Shown here: positions 53,367 through 61,494 of the stretch, piece by piece
Layout: each line of letters begins with the position of its first letter
Position numbering within the stretch: position 1 is the first letter of the stretch
Source of the DNA: JADJNW01 sp964526645
Lineage (GTDB): Bacteria > Bacteroidota > Bacteroidia > Chitinophagales > Saprospiraceae
DNA length: 64,000 bases
Direction of reading: 5' to 3'
Assembly: GCA_964526645.1 (NCBI GenBank)
Contig: CAZGJN010000008.1
Coordinates: forward strand, 43,539-107,538
Made by a program: the position numbers and the translations under genes
Notes under the pieces: generated by a model
Databases searched by the model: none
Told to the model about the DNA's origin: nothing
Seen by the model: the letters and a program-made list of their open reading frames with translations, nothing else

Positions 53367-54254
53367 TCATTTGAAACTACTCCGCTGATTCACCATCCTT
53401 CTGGAGAAATCCAGTAAAATCTCTTCCGGCGAGAATTCATGGTCATCTATATCGTCATCATCATTAAAAAGGTTCAAATCCTGAACGTGCATGGTAGAGC
53501 TAATCGCTTCGTATTCCGATTCGTCGTATTCATAAATAGACCATCTCCCCCATTTATACTCTAAAGCAGTGAGGCTCTCTACCCAATCGCCGGAGTTCAA
53601 ATAGATGACTTTTTTACCCTTTGTTTCCACCGTTCGCATCTGAGGGCGATGGATATGACCACACACGACGTAATCGTAGCCTTGTTCGGCGCCCAGGTTA
53701 ATGGCTGTTTCTTCAAAATCATCCACAAACTTAATTGCCTCTTTGACGCTGTATTTGATTTTTTTGGCAAAAGACATGCGGGGCATCCCAAACATCGTGC
53801 GAATTTTATTGATAAAGCGGTTGAGCAAAATCAACCAATCGTAGCCTTTTCCGCCGAGTTTGGCAATGAGGGGAGAATACTTGATAGACGCATCGAAAAT
53901 ATCGCCATGAAAAATCCAGTACGTTTTATTTTTCAATTGAAGGATCAGTTTGTCGCGCAGATGGATGTTGCCGGATGAAAAATCGGAGTAGCGGCGCAGC
54001 GCATCGTCGTGATTGCCCGTAATGTAATAGACTTTGGTACCTCGCGAAGCCATCCGCAGGATGCGCTGGATGATCTGCATGTGCTCTTTGGGGAAATAGC
54101 GCTTACGAAACTGCCAGATGTCAATAAAATCACCATTCAAAATAAGCGTTCCAACCTTGATGCTCTTCAGGTAATTGAGTAATTCCTTCGCATGGCAGCC
54201 ATAGGTACCCAAGTGCACATCGGAGATTATGACGATGTCGAGTTCTCTTTTCAT
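53367..54254 (-). CDS. LpxH-like UDP-2,3-diacylglucosamine diphosphatase family phosphoesterase
   Basis: A 295-residue calcineurin-type metallophosphoesterase with the full metal set: DVHLG (12-16), NGDFIDIW (40-47), GNHDDALRR (about 79-87), HGDIFD (about 115-120) and GHIHRPQM (about 200-207). The GNHDxxLRR-type loop is typical of LpxH-related enzymes that cleave UDP-diacylglucosamine to lipid X in lipid A synthesis. In many Bacteroidota, homologues of this length are annotated so, but the real substrate may differ. The C-terminal 50 residues are acidic (DDDDIDDHE). Confidence 0.87.
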   Translation of the reverse strand: MKRELDIVIISDVHLGTYGCHAKELLNYLKSIKVGTLILNGDFIDIWQFRKRYFPKEHMQIIQRILRMASRGTKVYYITGNHDDALRRYSDFSSGNIHLRDKLILQLKNKTYWIFHGDIFDASIKYSPLIAKLGGKGYDWLILLNRFINKIRTMFGMPRMSFAKKIKYSVKEAIKFVDDFEETAINLGAEQGYDYVVCGHIHRPQMRTVETKGKKVIYLNSGDWVESLTALEYKWGRWSIYEYDESEYEAISSTMHVQDLNLFNDDDDIDDHEFSPEEILLDFSRRMVNQRSSFK

Positions 54255-54531
54255 TGCATCTCAATATTCGTAAGGGGTTTATCTGCTTATGTTTTGCTAA
54301 ATTAGATGCAAATTGAAACATATTTGTAAAATGTATGTAAATTATGTATTATTAAATAATTAAACTACAAGCAAGCCGCCAGCAGCCCATCCATTGCTGC
54401 AAAAGCAAGAAGGCATTCATCCATTTTTAAATGCCGATACCAGTCTGGCGCGGACATTTTCCGTTTTGCTGTTTCACATTTTAGTTTTTACTTAGTAGCT
54501 TCGGGTTTTAAAATAAAAATCTTATTGCAAG

Positions 54532-55896
54532 ATGAAAAAGAGGCTATTGTTTTTTGTTGTAATTGCAGTCGTCCTGTCCTGCAAGCAGCCGTCTTCTGAT
54601 TATGAGAAAAAAGCTGCCAATCCTGAGTTTTATCATCGCGCGATGAAACAACTGACGGATGTAATTGTATATGACATATTCTCGCCGCCAGTAGCCAGCC
54701 GGATCTATGCCTATGCCGCCATAGCCGGATACGAAGCCGCGCTGCCAGCCCATCCTGAAAACCTGAGTTTGTCAGGGCAATTAAATGGACTGGAAGCACC
54801 TCCTCAACCAGAAGCAGGGAAGCAGTATGCGTATGCCTTAGCAAGCGTAGAAGCGATGTTGGTAGTGGGCAAAGCTTTGATTTTTTCTGAAGAAAAGATA
54901 GAAACTTTTCATCAGCAAATCCGAGAGGAAATGATTGCCAAGGGCATCCCGGCATCGGTAGCCAAGCGCTCTATCGCCTATGGAAATGCGGTAGCAAAAC
55001 ACATACTCAACTGGGCGAACAAAGATATGTACAAAGAAACTCGATCCTATCCGAAGTACACCATCCAGGAAGACCCTGCTACCTGGCAACCGACACCGCC
55101 CGCTTACATGGATGGTATCGAGCCTTCATGGAATTTGATTCGGCCTTTCACACTCGATTCGGCGCAGCAATTCAAACCGAAACCTCCGACCGCCTTTAGC
55201 ACAGATAAAAACAGCAGGTTTATGCGAGAAGCCATGGAAACCTACCAGGCATTGGATGCTGCCGATAGAGAAGAGCGCGAGGCGATCGCTCAGTTCTGGG
55301 ATTGCAACCCCTATGTTTCGCACAACGTGGGGCACGTTATGTATGCTACAAAAAAAATAACCCCCGGCGGGCATTGGATCAATATCACTCGCTTGGCAGC
55401 TACACAATCGAATGCTGATTTTATGAAAACCCTCGAAGCGTATGCCCTGGTGGCTATTGCACTGGCTGATGGCTTTATTAGTTGTTGGGATGAAAAATAC
55501 CGGAGCAACCTCATCCGCCCCGAAACGGTAATCAATAAATACATTGATGAAGACTGGCGACCTTTATTGCAAACGCCTCCTTTCCCTGAATATACCAGCG
55601 GGCATAGTGTCATTTCAAGCGCTGCCGCTACTGCCCTAACTTCCCTTTTCGGTGATCATTTTGCATTTACGGACAACACGGAGGAGGAGTTTGGCTTACC
55701 TGCTCGTTCCTTCGATTCTTTTTTTGATGCTTCGGCAGAAGCTGCTATAAGCCGATTGTATGGAGGCATCCACTACCGCCCTGCCATTAATAATGGCGTA
55801 GAACAAGGCAAACAAGTAGGGGAATGGGTAGTAAATAGCGTCCGATTGAAGAAGCAAGAGGATGTCAATAAAAACCAGACAACCCAGGTGCAATGA
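54532..55896 (+). CDS. Vanadium-dependent haloperoxidase/PAP2-family lipoprotein
   Basis: A 454-residue lipoprotein (lipobox VVLSC, C17) with an all-helical vanadium haloperoxidase/PAP2 fold. The three active-site blocks are KYRSNLIRPE (about 321-330), YTSGHSV (about 352-358) and SRLYGGIHYRPAINNG (about 408-423). The Lys, two Arg and two His for vanadate or phosphate binding are present. The acidic residue that follows the last histidine in classical PAP2 enzymes is absent. Bacteroidota homologues are often annotated as haloperoxidases but may be phosphatases. It is followed by a DASS transporter gene 108 bp downstream. Confidence 0.87.
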   Translation: MKKRLLFFVVIAVVLSCKQPSSDYEKKAANPEFYHRAMKQLTDVIVYDIFSPPVASRIYAYAAIAGYEAALPAHPENLSLSGQLNGLEAPPQPEAGKQYAYALASVEAMLVVGKALIFSEEKIETFHQQIREEMIAKGIPASVAKRSIAYGNAVAKHILNWANKDMYKETRSYPKYTIQEDPATWQPTPPAYMDGIEPSWNLIRPFTLDSAQQFKPKPPTAFSTDKNSRFMREAMETYQALDAADREEREAIAQFWDCNPYVSHNVGHVMYATKKITPGGHWINITRLAATQSNADFMKTLEAYALVAIALADGFISCWDEKYRSNLIRPETVINKYIDEDWRPLLQTPPFPEYTSGHSVISSAAATALTSLFGDHFAFTDNTEEEFGLPARSFDSFFDASAEAAISRLYGGIHYRPAINNGVEQGKQVGEWVVNSVRLKKQEDVNKNQTTQVQ

Positions 55897-56004
55897 TAAA
55901 ACAGGGGCAAATGTTGATTTTATTTGAAAAACGCTTTGTGTGAGATTTGAAAATCAGGCAGCTCCTGCCAATGCGTTATAGTCAATTGAAAATAATGCTA
56001 AGCC

Positions 56005-57510
56005 ATGAGTTCTGAAAAAAAAATTGGGCTTTTCCTCGGTCCTTTGTTATTTGTGCTGATGCTATGCTTACCCGTACCCCAGGGGTTGAATCCCGAAGGC
56101 TGGAAAGTGGTAGCGTTAGCCGCATTCATGATCACCTGGTGGGTTACGGAGGCTATGCCCCTGCCTGTAACAGCGCTGTTGCCCATTATTTTTTTACCCT
56201 TGCTGGGAGTAAGTACGCTCAAAGACGCCACCGCGCCTTACTCCAATCCTGTGGTGTATCTTTTTATGGGAGGCTTTGTCATTGCATTGGCTATGGAAAA
56301 GTGGCACTTGCACCGGCGCATCGCTTTGAATATTGTAAAACTGGTGGGCACTAATGCGAATCGAATTATTCTTGGTTTTTTCTTGGCTACTTTTTTCCTA
56401 AGCATGTGGATTAGCAATACTGCCACTACGGTGTTGATGCTGCCCATCGCTTTATCTGTTATTCATCTGCTCACCAGCGAAAGCTCAGACAATAATGATA
56501 AAAATAAGCAATTTTTTGCATTAGGCATTTTATTGGCAATCACTTACGCCTCCAGTATCGGCGGTATGGCTACTATCATTGGTACGCCGCCCAACGTAGT
56601 GGCAGCTGGCTACATGCGCGAAACGTTTGACTATGAAGTGAGCTTTATGCAATGGATTTTAGCAGCTTTGCCTTTTTCGCTTGTAATGGTCTTTCTCTCT
56701 TACTTCTTGATTGTCAAAATAATGTATCGCAACAACTTAGGACAATTGGAAGGCGCTGCGCAATTGATAAAAGAAGAGGTGGGTCGGTTGGGAAAAATGA
56801 ACCAGGGCGAGAAGCGCACCCTGATTGTTTTTATTGGGGCTGCGGCCCTTTGGATGCTGCGAGTGCCTTTAGTCCAACTTGTTGATTGGTTTTATGTGGA
56901 TATTTTGATTGGAAAACTTCAGCTATTCACGGTAGAACAAGTTGGGAAGCCCCCTTATTTGAAGCTGTCTGATGAAGTAATTGCCATCATCGCTGCCGTT
57001 TCGCTATTCCTGATTCCTATCAATTTTAAAAAAGGGCATAATGTGCTGGAATGGCGGGATACCGAAAAACTCCCCTGGGGTATTTTGTTGCTGTTTGGCG
57101 GGGGGCTTAGCCTCGCTGATGCTTTAGAAAAAACAGGGATTATCCAGCTTATCGGCGACCAGTTTGCGAATACGCAATATTCGGAATGGCTTGTAGTGGC
57201 GGCTTTAGTAACGATTTCTGTATTTTTGACGGAGATCATGTCGAATGTAGCACAAGTGACCGTATTCTTACCAGTGGTAGGCGCCATGGCACAGGGTTTG
57301 GGTATGAACCCCTTTGAAGTATGTATTCCAGTAACCCTGGCGGCGAGTGCCGGATTCATGCTGCCGATGTCCACTCCACCTAATGCTATTGTGTTTGCCA
57401 GCGGGCATATCAAAATTTCGCAGATGGTAAAAGTTGGCTTTTGGTTGGATCTTTTATCCATATTGCTCAACGTTTTTATCGTCTATCCTTTAGTAAAATG
57501 GCTTTTTTGA
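56005..57510 (+). CDS. DASS/SLC13 family sodium-coupled anion transporter
   Basis: A 501-residue membrane protein with about eleven spans and the two helix-loop motifs of the family, WISNTATTVLMLP (about 132-144) and EIMSNVAQVT (about 411-420), where SNT and SNV are the sodium and carboxylate sites. LLFGGGLSLADALEKTG is the DASS signature in the second repeat. Members import di- or tricarboxylates, sulfate or phosphate. The exact anion is not clear. It is close to the APC permease gene (42 bp), and the two are probably cotranscribed. Confidence 0.93.
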   Translation: MSSEKKIGLFLGPLLFVLMLCLPVPQGLNPEGWKVVALAAFMITWWVTEAMPLPVTALLPIIFLPLLGVSTLKDATAPYSNPVVYLFMGGFVIALAMEKWHLHRRIALNIVKLVGTNANRIILGFFLATFFLSMWISNTATTVLMLPIALSVIHLLTSESSDNNDKNKQFFALGILLAITYASSIGGMATIIGTPPNVVAAGYMRETFDYEVSFMQWILAALPFSLVMVFLSYFLIVKIMYRNNLGQLEGAAQLIKEEVGRLGKMNQGEKRTLIVFIGAAALWMLRVPLVQLVDWFYVDILIGKLQLFTVEQVGKPPYLKLSDEVIAIIAAVSLFLIPINFKKGHNVLEWRDTEKLPWGILLLFGGGLSLADALEKTGIIQLIGDQFANTQYSEWLVVAALVTISVFLTEIMSNVAQVTVFLPVVGAMAQGLGMNPFEVCIPVTLAASAGFMLPMSTPPNAIVFASGHIKISQMVKVGFWLDLLSILLNVFIVYPLVKWLF

Positions 57511-57552
57511 AACACGCGATGATATAGCGACTTCACCGCCTCACTAATATTT

Positions 57553-58872
57553 ATGACAGAGCTTAATAAAAAACTGACGCTCTATGGCCTCACGATGATT
57601 GCCGTTGGATCGAGCATCGGTTCGGGAATTTTTGTTACGCCCTACCAGGTAGTGGAGGCAGTACCGCATCATGGCTTAGTGCTACTTATTTGGGCAATAG
57701 GAGGACTAATCGCCCTGACTGGTGCGTTGACCTTCGCTGAACTGGGCGGTATGTTCCCAAAAGCTGGAGGGGTCTATGTTTTTCTAAAAGAAGCTTATGG
57801 TGATTGGGTAGGGTTTTTATTTGGCTGGGTTACGCTGCTGGTCATCAATACAGGTGCATTAGCAGCGTTGGGTGTAGCCCTGGCTGAATACATGACTTTT
57901 TTCTTCCCCTTAGATGCCAATGGGAAAATGATACTTGCCATAATTGTCATAGCTGGACTAACCGGAATCAATGTGATTGGAATAGACATCAGCCAGTGGC
58001 TTGCTAATATTTTTACAGGCTTGAAATTACTGGCAATGCTCGCTATTGTGGCAATAGGGTTTATTTTTTATGATCCGGCAAAAGTGCAGCTCCATTTCTC
58101 CTTAATGGAAAATACCCCGCCCGATCTGGGTAGTGCCCTGCTCATTGGCTTAATTGGCGTGTTGTGGTCATTTGGTGGCTGGCACCATGCTTCGTACCTC
58201 GCAGGTGAAGCCATCAATGCTTCCAAAACAGTACCCCGCGCGATGCTGCTGGGCGCGCTGATTGTCACGCTTGCCTACCTCTCGATTAACTTAGCGTACA
58301 TGCTCCTGCTGCCCTTGCCTGATATTGCAAAAACCACAACGGTAGCCAGCACTGCTATCGGTACTGTTTTCTCGTTTGGTGGGCAATTGGTAGCTATCGC
58401 TATCGGTATTTCAGTTTTTGGCACGATTGGCATTTATACCATGAGCGCGCCCCGCATTTATTTTGCAATGGCAAAAGATGGCATTTTTTTAAAGCAGTTG
58501 GCGCAGGTGCATCCGCGCTTCCGTACGCCTGCCAATGCGATGATCGTCCAAGCAGTTTGGGCAATTTTACTATTGTTGTTTTGGGGTACCTTCAAAAATT
58601 TGATCACCTACGTCACCTTCATGGACATTCTGTTTATGGGTTTGGCAGGTGCTTCCATCTTTATTTTTCGAGTCAAGCGCAAACAAGCCGAGCGCCCCTA
58701 CAAAACCTGGGCTTATCCGATTATCCCTTTCATTTTTGTCAGCATTTCGGGGGCTTTTGTTGTGAATACACTCATAGAACGCCCCATCCAGGCATTGGTA
58801 GGATTGGCACTCACAGGACTTGGTATCCTTGTTTTTTTGCTATTCAAAAACAGAAAAACATCATCGGATTAG
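57553..58872 (+). CDS. APC family amino acid permease
   Basis: A 439-residue permease with twelve spans. The substrate loop is GSSIGSGIFVTP (about 19-30), and FAELGGMFPKAGGVYVFLKEAYG (split near residue 68) is the APC/LAT-type consensus. SFGGWHHASYLAGE in span 6 is typical of the amino-acid/polyamine subgroup. The substrate is not determinable. Its stop codon overlaps by 12 bp the end of the convergent CHU_C gene. Confidence 0.92.
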   Translation: MTELNKKLTLYGLTMIAVGSSIGSGIFVTPYQVVEAVPHHGLVLLIWAIGGLIALTGALTFAELGGMFPKAGGVYVFLKEAYGDWVGFLFGWVTLLVINTGALAALGVALAEYMTFFFPLDANGKMILAIIVIAGLTGINVIGIDISQWLANIFTGLKLLAMLAIVAIGFIFYDPAKVQLHFSLMENTPPDLGSALLIGLIGVLWSFGGWHHASYLAGEAINASKTVPRAMLLGALIVTLAYLSINLAYMLLLPLPDIAKTTTVASTAIGTVFSFGGQLVAIAIGISVFGTIGIYTMSAPRIYFAMAKDGIFLKQLAQVHPRFRTPANAMIVQAVWAILLLLFWGTFKNLITYVTFMDILFMGLAGASIFIFRVKRKQAERPYKTWAYPIIPFIFVSISGAFVVNTLIERPIQALVGLALTGLGILVFLLFKNRKTSSD

Positions 58873-60909
58873 CATTACATCCCCTTGCAATTGTGCCATG
58901 GTATCATCAATAAATTGGATTCGAGCCGACCAAACATAGATGCCGCTTGGTGCATCTTTCCCCTTAAAACTGCCATCCCAAAACAAATCCATGGCAAGGG
59001 AAGGTTCATTTTCAGCAGAAAAAACGAGGTTGCCCCAGCGATCAAATATCTCCAAGCACAATATTGCTGCCACCTCTGCGCCAGGAAAAAGCCGAAACGC
59101 ATCGTTGATACCATCGGCATTTGGAGAAAAAACATTGGGCGCAAAAACCCGCATTTGATTGTTCACCAAAATGGTAATTGAATCCCTTGCTTCGCAGCCA
59201 TTGTCATTATGGGCAATGAGGTGAAAAGTAGTGCTACGCAAGGGTTTGGCGACAGGCTCCGGGCAATCCTTACAATTCAATACCGCCTCCGGTTGCCAAT
59301 CGTAGCGCGCGATTTTTGCCTTGCTAATGGCTTTCAAAGCAATGTTATCGCCCAGGTTGACTATCAAAAGGGAATCCAACCGAACGGCAAATGAGGGCGG
59401 CAGGTTCAGCGTCAGCGAATCTATTTTTTTACAACCATTTCCATTTTGCACAAGCAACTCGTAGCGCCCTCCGGGTAAATTAGTGTACTTCGGATTTTGC
59501 TGCCAGGCTTGCCCATTCAGCGAATACTGGTAGGGCGGTGAATCGCCTTGCACGGACACAATTTCTATCATCCCATCGCTGCTGTAGGAGCAAAGTGGAG
59601 GCTGCGCAGTTATTTGAAAATCGCTGATTTCAGAATTTACTACCAAAATGGTATCCTGCGCAATGCAGAAATTTGAGGAAGTAACGGTGACAGCATAAAT
59701 TCCTGGTAATGATACAACTAAATTCGGAAAGCTCGATCCATCCGACCAGGCGTAGCGCTCAAATGCCCCGGCAGAAAGCGTATCCGTTTCGCCCTTGCAA
59801 AGCACCGCATTACCCGCGATCTGAAAGTTAGATAAATCTTCTACTGTGATAACAAAAGTAGTTACGCTATCGCAACCATTCAAAGCCCTGGAAGTGACAT
59901 CCAGCACACGATCCAGAAAAACAGGCTGTCCGTCAATAAAAATCGTATCTCCCTTACAAATCGTTATCGAAATAGTATCCCGCTCCGGCTGGTAGGTCAC
60001 GCGGGTTGGATTGGATACGATCCGGCAATTTGTTTGTGCTAAATTGGAAGCAGAACTCGCCACGGTCAACCGAAAATACTGCCCATCCGCTGGGTTGCTC
60101 AAATTTAGGAGAGGGCTTGTCTCGCCCGGAATATCCATCCAGTTCGTATTCCCATTACTACTCTGCTGCCACTGGAAAACAGGGTTGCTAAATGCGGTGC
60201 CAATCACTTGAGAATTGATGACGATATCTCGTTCTGTAGTGCAAAAACCGGCTGTGTCAATCAGCACGACGGTAGGCCCACAGGGGCGAAAGGTAATATT
60301 ATCCAGCGCCAAATCATTACCAAAACCACCCGGTGCATTGTTGCGCAGGGATAGTTTTATGTCGGTGGCATCCGGTTCGGTCGTGAAAGTAAAGCCATAA
60401 GTATGCCAGCGGGCATCCACTGGTACGTTGCCAGTACTGAAAACTACCTGCTCATTTATCAAAAAAGAGACATTCGGAGCGATAAAATTGCTCCCTTTGG
60501 TAGGGTCGTTCATGGAAATTATATCGGCAGAAAATTCATAATCTGTATTTCCGCAGATCGTCACGGTTTTTTCATAAAATAAGCCCGGTGAAAAACTGGC
60601 GTTTACTACCATCATGTACCCCAGTGGGTCGCTGCTATTGTCCTTGATTTTGATCCAACTTTCCGCAGCAAAGCTACCCCAGGAACTTGTATTGTTAGTG
60701 ATGCAATAAGACCCATCATTGGGCGGTGGCGCAAAGACGTAGTTGTAGCCAAGCGCCAGGTTAGGATTGGTTTGCAATACATTATCATTGCCTCTGCCAA
60801 AATTCCCATCCAAAAAAATATTATCTCCTACTGAGCCACTGCAGGTTTGTCCATTCAGATTGAAAACAGTGCAAAAAAAACAAAATAAGCCAATCCAAAT
60901 TTTTTGCAT
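58861..60909 (-). CDS. Surface/adhesin-like protein with CHU_C (type B) T9SS sorting domain
   Basis: The ATG at 60909 gives 682 residues; ATG at 60915 is equally possible. The signal peptide ends LNGQ near 21. The N-terminal 200 residues form a jelly-roll-like domain (GSNFIAPN, ALDNITFRPCG), followed by Ig-like segments, a SprB-type repeat (about 455-515, GDSPPYQYSLNG and PGGRYELLVQNGNGC) and the gliding-motility-associated C-terminal domain (about 590-682, VFAPNVFSPNADGINDAF and FDRWGNLVF). CHU_C tags mark type B T9SS cargo, which often needs a PorP/SprF-type partner such as the one at 11.1 kb. It is probably a surface adhesin; the ligand is unknown. Confidence 0.9.
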   Translation of the reverse strand: MQKIWIGLFCFFCTVFNLNGQTCSGSVGDNIFLDGNFGRGNDNVLQTNPNLALGYNYVFAPPPNDGSYCITNNTSSWGSFAAESWIKIKDNSSDPLGYMMVVNASFSPGLFYEKTVTICGNTDYEFSADIISMNDPTKGSNFIAPNVSFLINEQVVFSTGNVPVDARWHTYGFTFTTEPDATDIKLSLRNNAPGGFGNDLALDNITFRPCGPTVVLIDTAGFCTTERDIVINSQVIGTAFSNPVFQWQQSSNGNTNWMDIPGETSPLLNLSNPADGQYFRLTVASSASNLAQTNCRIVSNPTRVTYQPERDTISITICKGDTIFIDGQPVFLDRVLDVTSRALNGCDSVTTFVITVEDLSNFQIAGNAVLCKGETDTLSAGAFERYAWSDGSSFPNLVVSLPGIYAVTVTSSNFCIAQDTILVVNSEISDFQITAQPPLCSYSSDGMIEIVSVQGDSPPYQYSLNGQAWQQNPKYTNLPGGRYELLVQNGNGCKKIDSLTLNLPPSFAVRLDSLLIVNLGDNIALKAISKAKIARYDWQPEAVLNCKDCPEPVAKPLRSTTFHLIAHNDNGCEARDSITILVNNQMRVFAPNVFSPNADGINDAFRLFPGAEVAAILCLEIFDRWGNLVFSAENEPSLAMDLFWDGSFKGKDAPSGIYVWSARIQFIDDTMAQLQGDVMLIR

Positions 60910-61055
60910 GTCCATAATTCTTTTTCCGAATTTGATACCTTTTGCCAATCTGTAAAAATGATTCGGCTTTTTCTGTATCTAAAACTTTCATTTTGCCTTT
61001 TTCTGTACAATAGTTCAAAAAAGTTCAATTTTTTTCCAAAAAAGCAGCACTCGCA

Positions 61056-61087
61056 CTTGCACTACAAAAAATAAATCGTTACGTTTG
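61056..61087 (+). promoter_or_regulatory. Promoter of the prephenate dehydratase leader
   Basis: CTTG at 61056-61059, a 20-nt spacer and TAcgTTTG at 61080-61087 (exact -7). Transcription would start near 61091-61094, about 400 nt before the gene, so the mRNA includes both attenuator elements. Confidence 0.75.
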
Positions 61088-61157
61088 CAACTAATTAAAC
61101 TATTCAGAATGTGTGCTGATTTGAGCAACCAATATTTTTATTTCGGTTTTTACTTTT

Positions 61158-61205
61158 ATGGCAAACCATAAAGGAGCGACCGGTTTTTGTTGTTCAAACA
61201 GTTGA
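61158..61205 (+). CDS. Leader peptide 1 (15 codons)
   Basis: ATG GCA AAC ... TGA encodes MANHKGATGFCCSNS. Phe is codon 10, followed by two Cys codons (TGT TGT), each one base from Phe TTT. The start codon sits in the 5' arm of a 9-bp hairpin. Length and the codon-10 Phe match leader peptide 2. Seen only as an ORF; translation is inferred from the parallel with copy 2. Confidence 0.55.
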   Translation: MANHKGATGFCCSNS

Positions 61206-61219
61206 AAATAAAATCAGGA

Positions 61220-61244
61220 AGCTCCGTAAAAACGGGGCTTTTTT
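61220..61244 (+). terminator. Attenuator terminator 1
   Basis: AGCTCCG pairs with CGGGGCT (7 bp, one G-U) around a TAAAAA loop, followed by six T. Since it lies between the promoter and the gene, it must be conditional. Confidence 0.85.
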
Positions 61245-61255
61245 CGTTTCTAAAG

Positions 61256-61286
61256 GATTTGCTAAATTTTTTAAATTTAGTAAATC
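61256..61286. repeat. 14-bp hairpin between the two attenuators
   Basis: GATTTGCTAAATTT (61256-61269) pairs with AAATTTAGTAAATC (61273-61286), one G-U pair, 3-nt loop. There is no T-run behind it. It may isolate the two attenuators from each other. Confidence 0.7.
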
Positions 61287-61359
61287 TCAAACAAAAAAAC
61301 CAAATTATACGTGATACTCCCTAACCCTCAATGCTTTTATTTTTACTGGTTTTACTTTT

Positions 61360-61407
61360 ATGCCAAGCATAAAGGAGCAGGCTGATTTTGGTTTCTTTTC
61401 AACATAA
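61360..61407 (+). CDS. Leader peptide 2, Phe-rich (15 codons)
   Basis: Encodes MPSIKEQADFGFFST and a TAA stop. Codons 10-13 are TTT GGT TTC TTT, that is Phe-Gly-Phe-Phe, so ribosome speed here would report charged tRNA-Phe. It lies 11 nt before an intrinsic terminator and about 90 nt before the prephenate dehydratase gene, the committed enzyme of Phe synthesis. This is the pattern of pheL-type leader peptides. Confidence 0.7.
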   Translation: MPSIKEQADFGFFST

Positions 61408-61418
61408 ATCAACCAGAA

Positions 61419-61443
61419 AGCTCCGCCAAAACGGGGCTTTTTT
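61419..61443 (+). terminator. Attenuator terminator 2
   Basis: AGCTCCG (61419-61425) pairs with CGGGGCT (61432-61438) around a CCAAAA loop, followed by six T. The stem is identical to terminator 1, while the loop differs. Confidence 0.85.
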
Positions 61444-61450
61444 AGTTTAA

Positions 61451-61475
61451 TATGGCGGATTTTGAAAACCTGCCA
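61451..61475. promoter_or_regulatory. Near-perfect palindrome before prephenate dehydratase
   Basis: ATGGCGGATTTT (61451-61462) and AAAACCTGCCAT (61464-61475) are complementary with one G-U pair and one mismatch. It ends 19 nt before the ATG. It may be an operator for a dimeric regulator or a hairpin controlling ribosome access. Confidence 0.5.
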
Positions 61476-61494
61476 TGTTTCAAAGTAATGAATT

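Larger units (their letters stand above)
61145..61248 (+). promoter_or_regulatory. Attenuator element, first copy
   Basis: Contains, in order: hairpin CTTTTATGG (61153-61161)/CCATAAAGG (61166-61174) with a CAAA loop enclosing a start codon; the 15-codon leader ORF; GGAGC (61173-61177), able to pair with GCTCC (61221-61225); a short GGTTTT/AAAATC helix (61182-61187 with 61210-61215); and the terminator AGCTCCG/CGGGGCT (61220-61226 with 61233-61239) with a T-run. GGAGC-GCTCC pairing and the terminator exclude each other. Confidence 0.75.
61347..61447 (+). promoter_or_regulatory. Attenuator element, second copy
   Basis: Same plan as the first copy: hairpin CTTTTATGC (61355-61363)/GCATAAAGG (61367-61375) with the ATG inside; 15-codon ORF; GGAGC (61374-61378), able to pair with GCTCC (61420-61424); helix TGATTT/AAATCA (61383-61388 with 61406-61411); terminator at 61419-61443. 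The innermost hairpin pair is C-G here and G-C in copy 1, a compensatory change. Confidence 0.8.
60910..61494. other. 585-bp leader region of the aromatic amino acid operon
   Basis: The first 145 bp are plain AT-rich sequence. From 61056 onward the stretch contains a promoter, two tandem attenuator-like elements, a 14-bp hairpin between them and a near-palindrome before the prephenate dehydratase start. Each is listed separately. Confidence 0.8.

Noticed and set aside
61145..61447. The tandem leader elements as a metabolite riboswitch
   Set aside because: No known aptamer consensus was recognised. The conserved 15-codon ORFs with a Phe run fit leader-peptide attenuation better.
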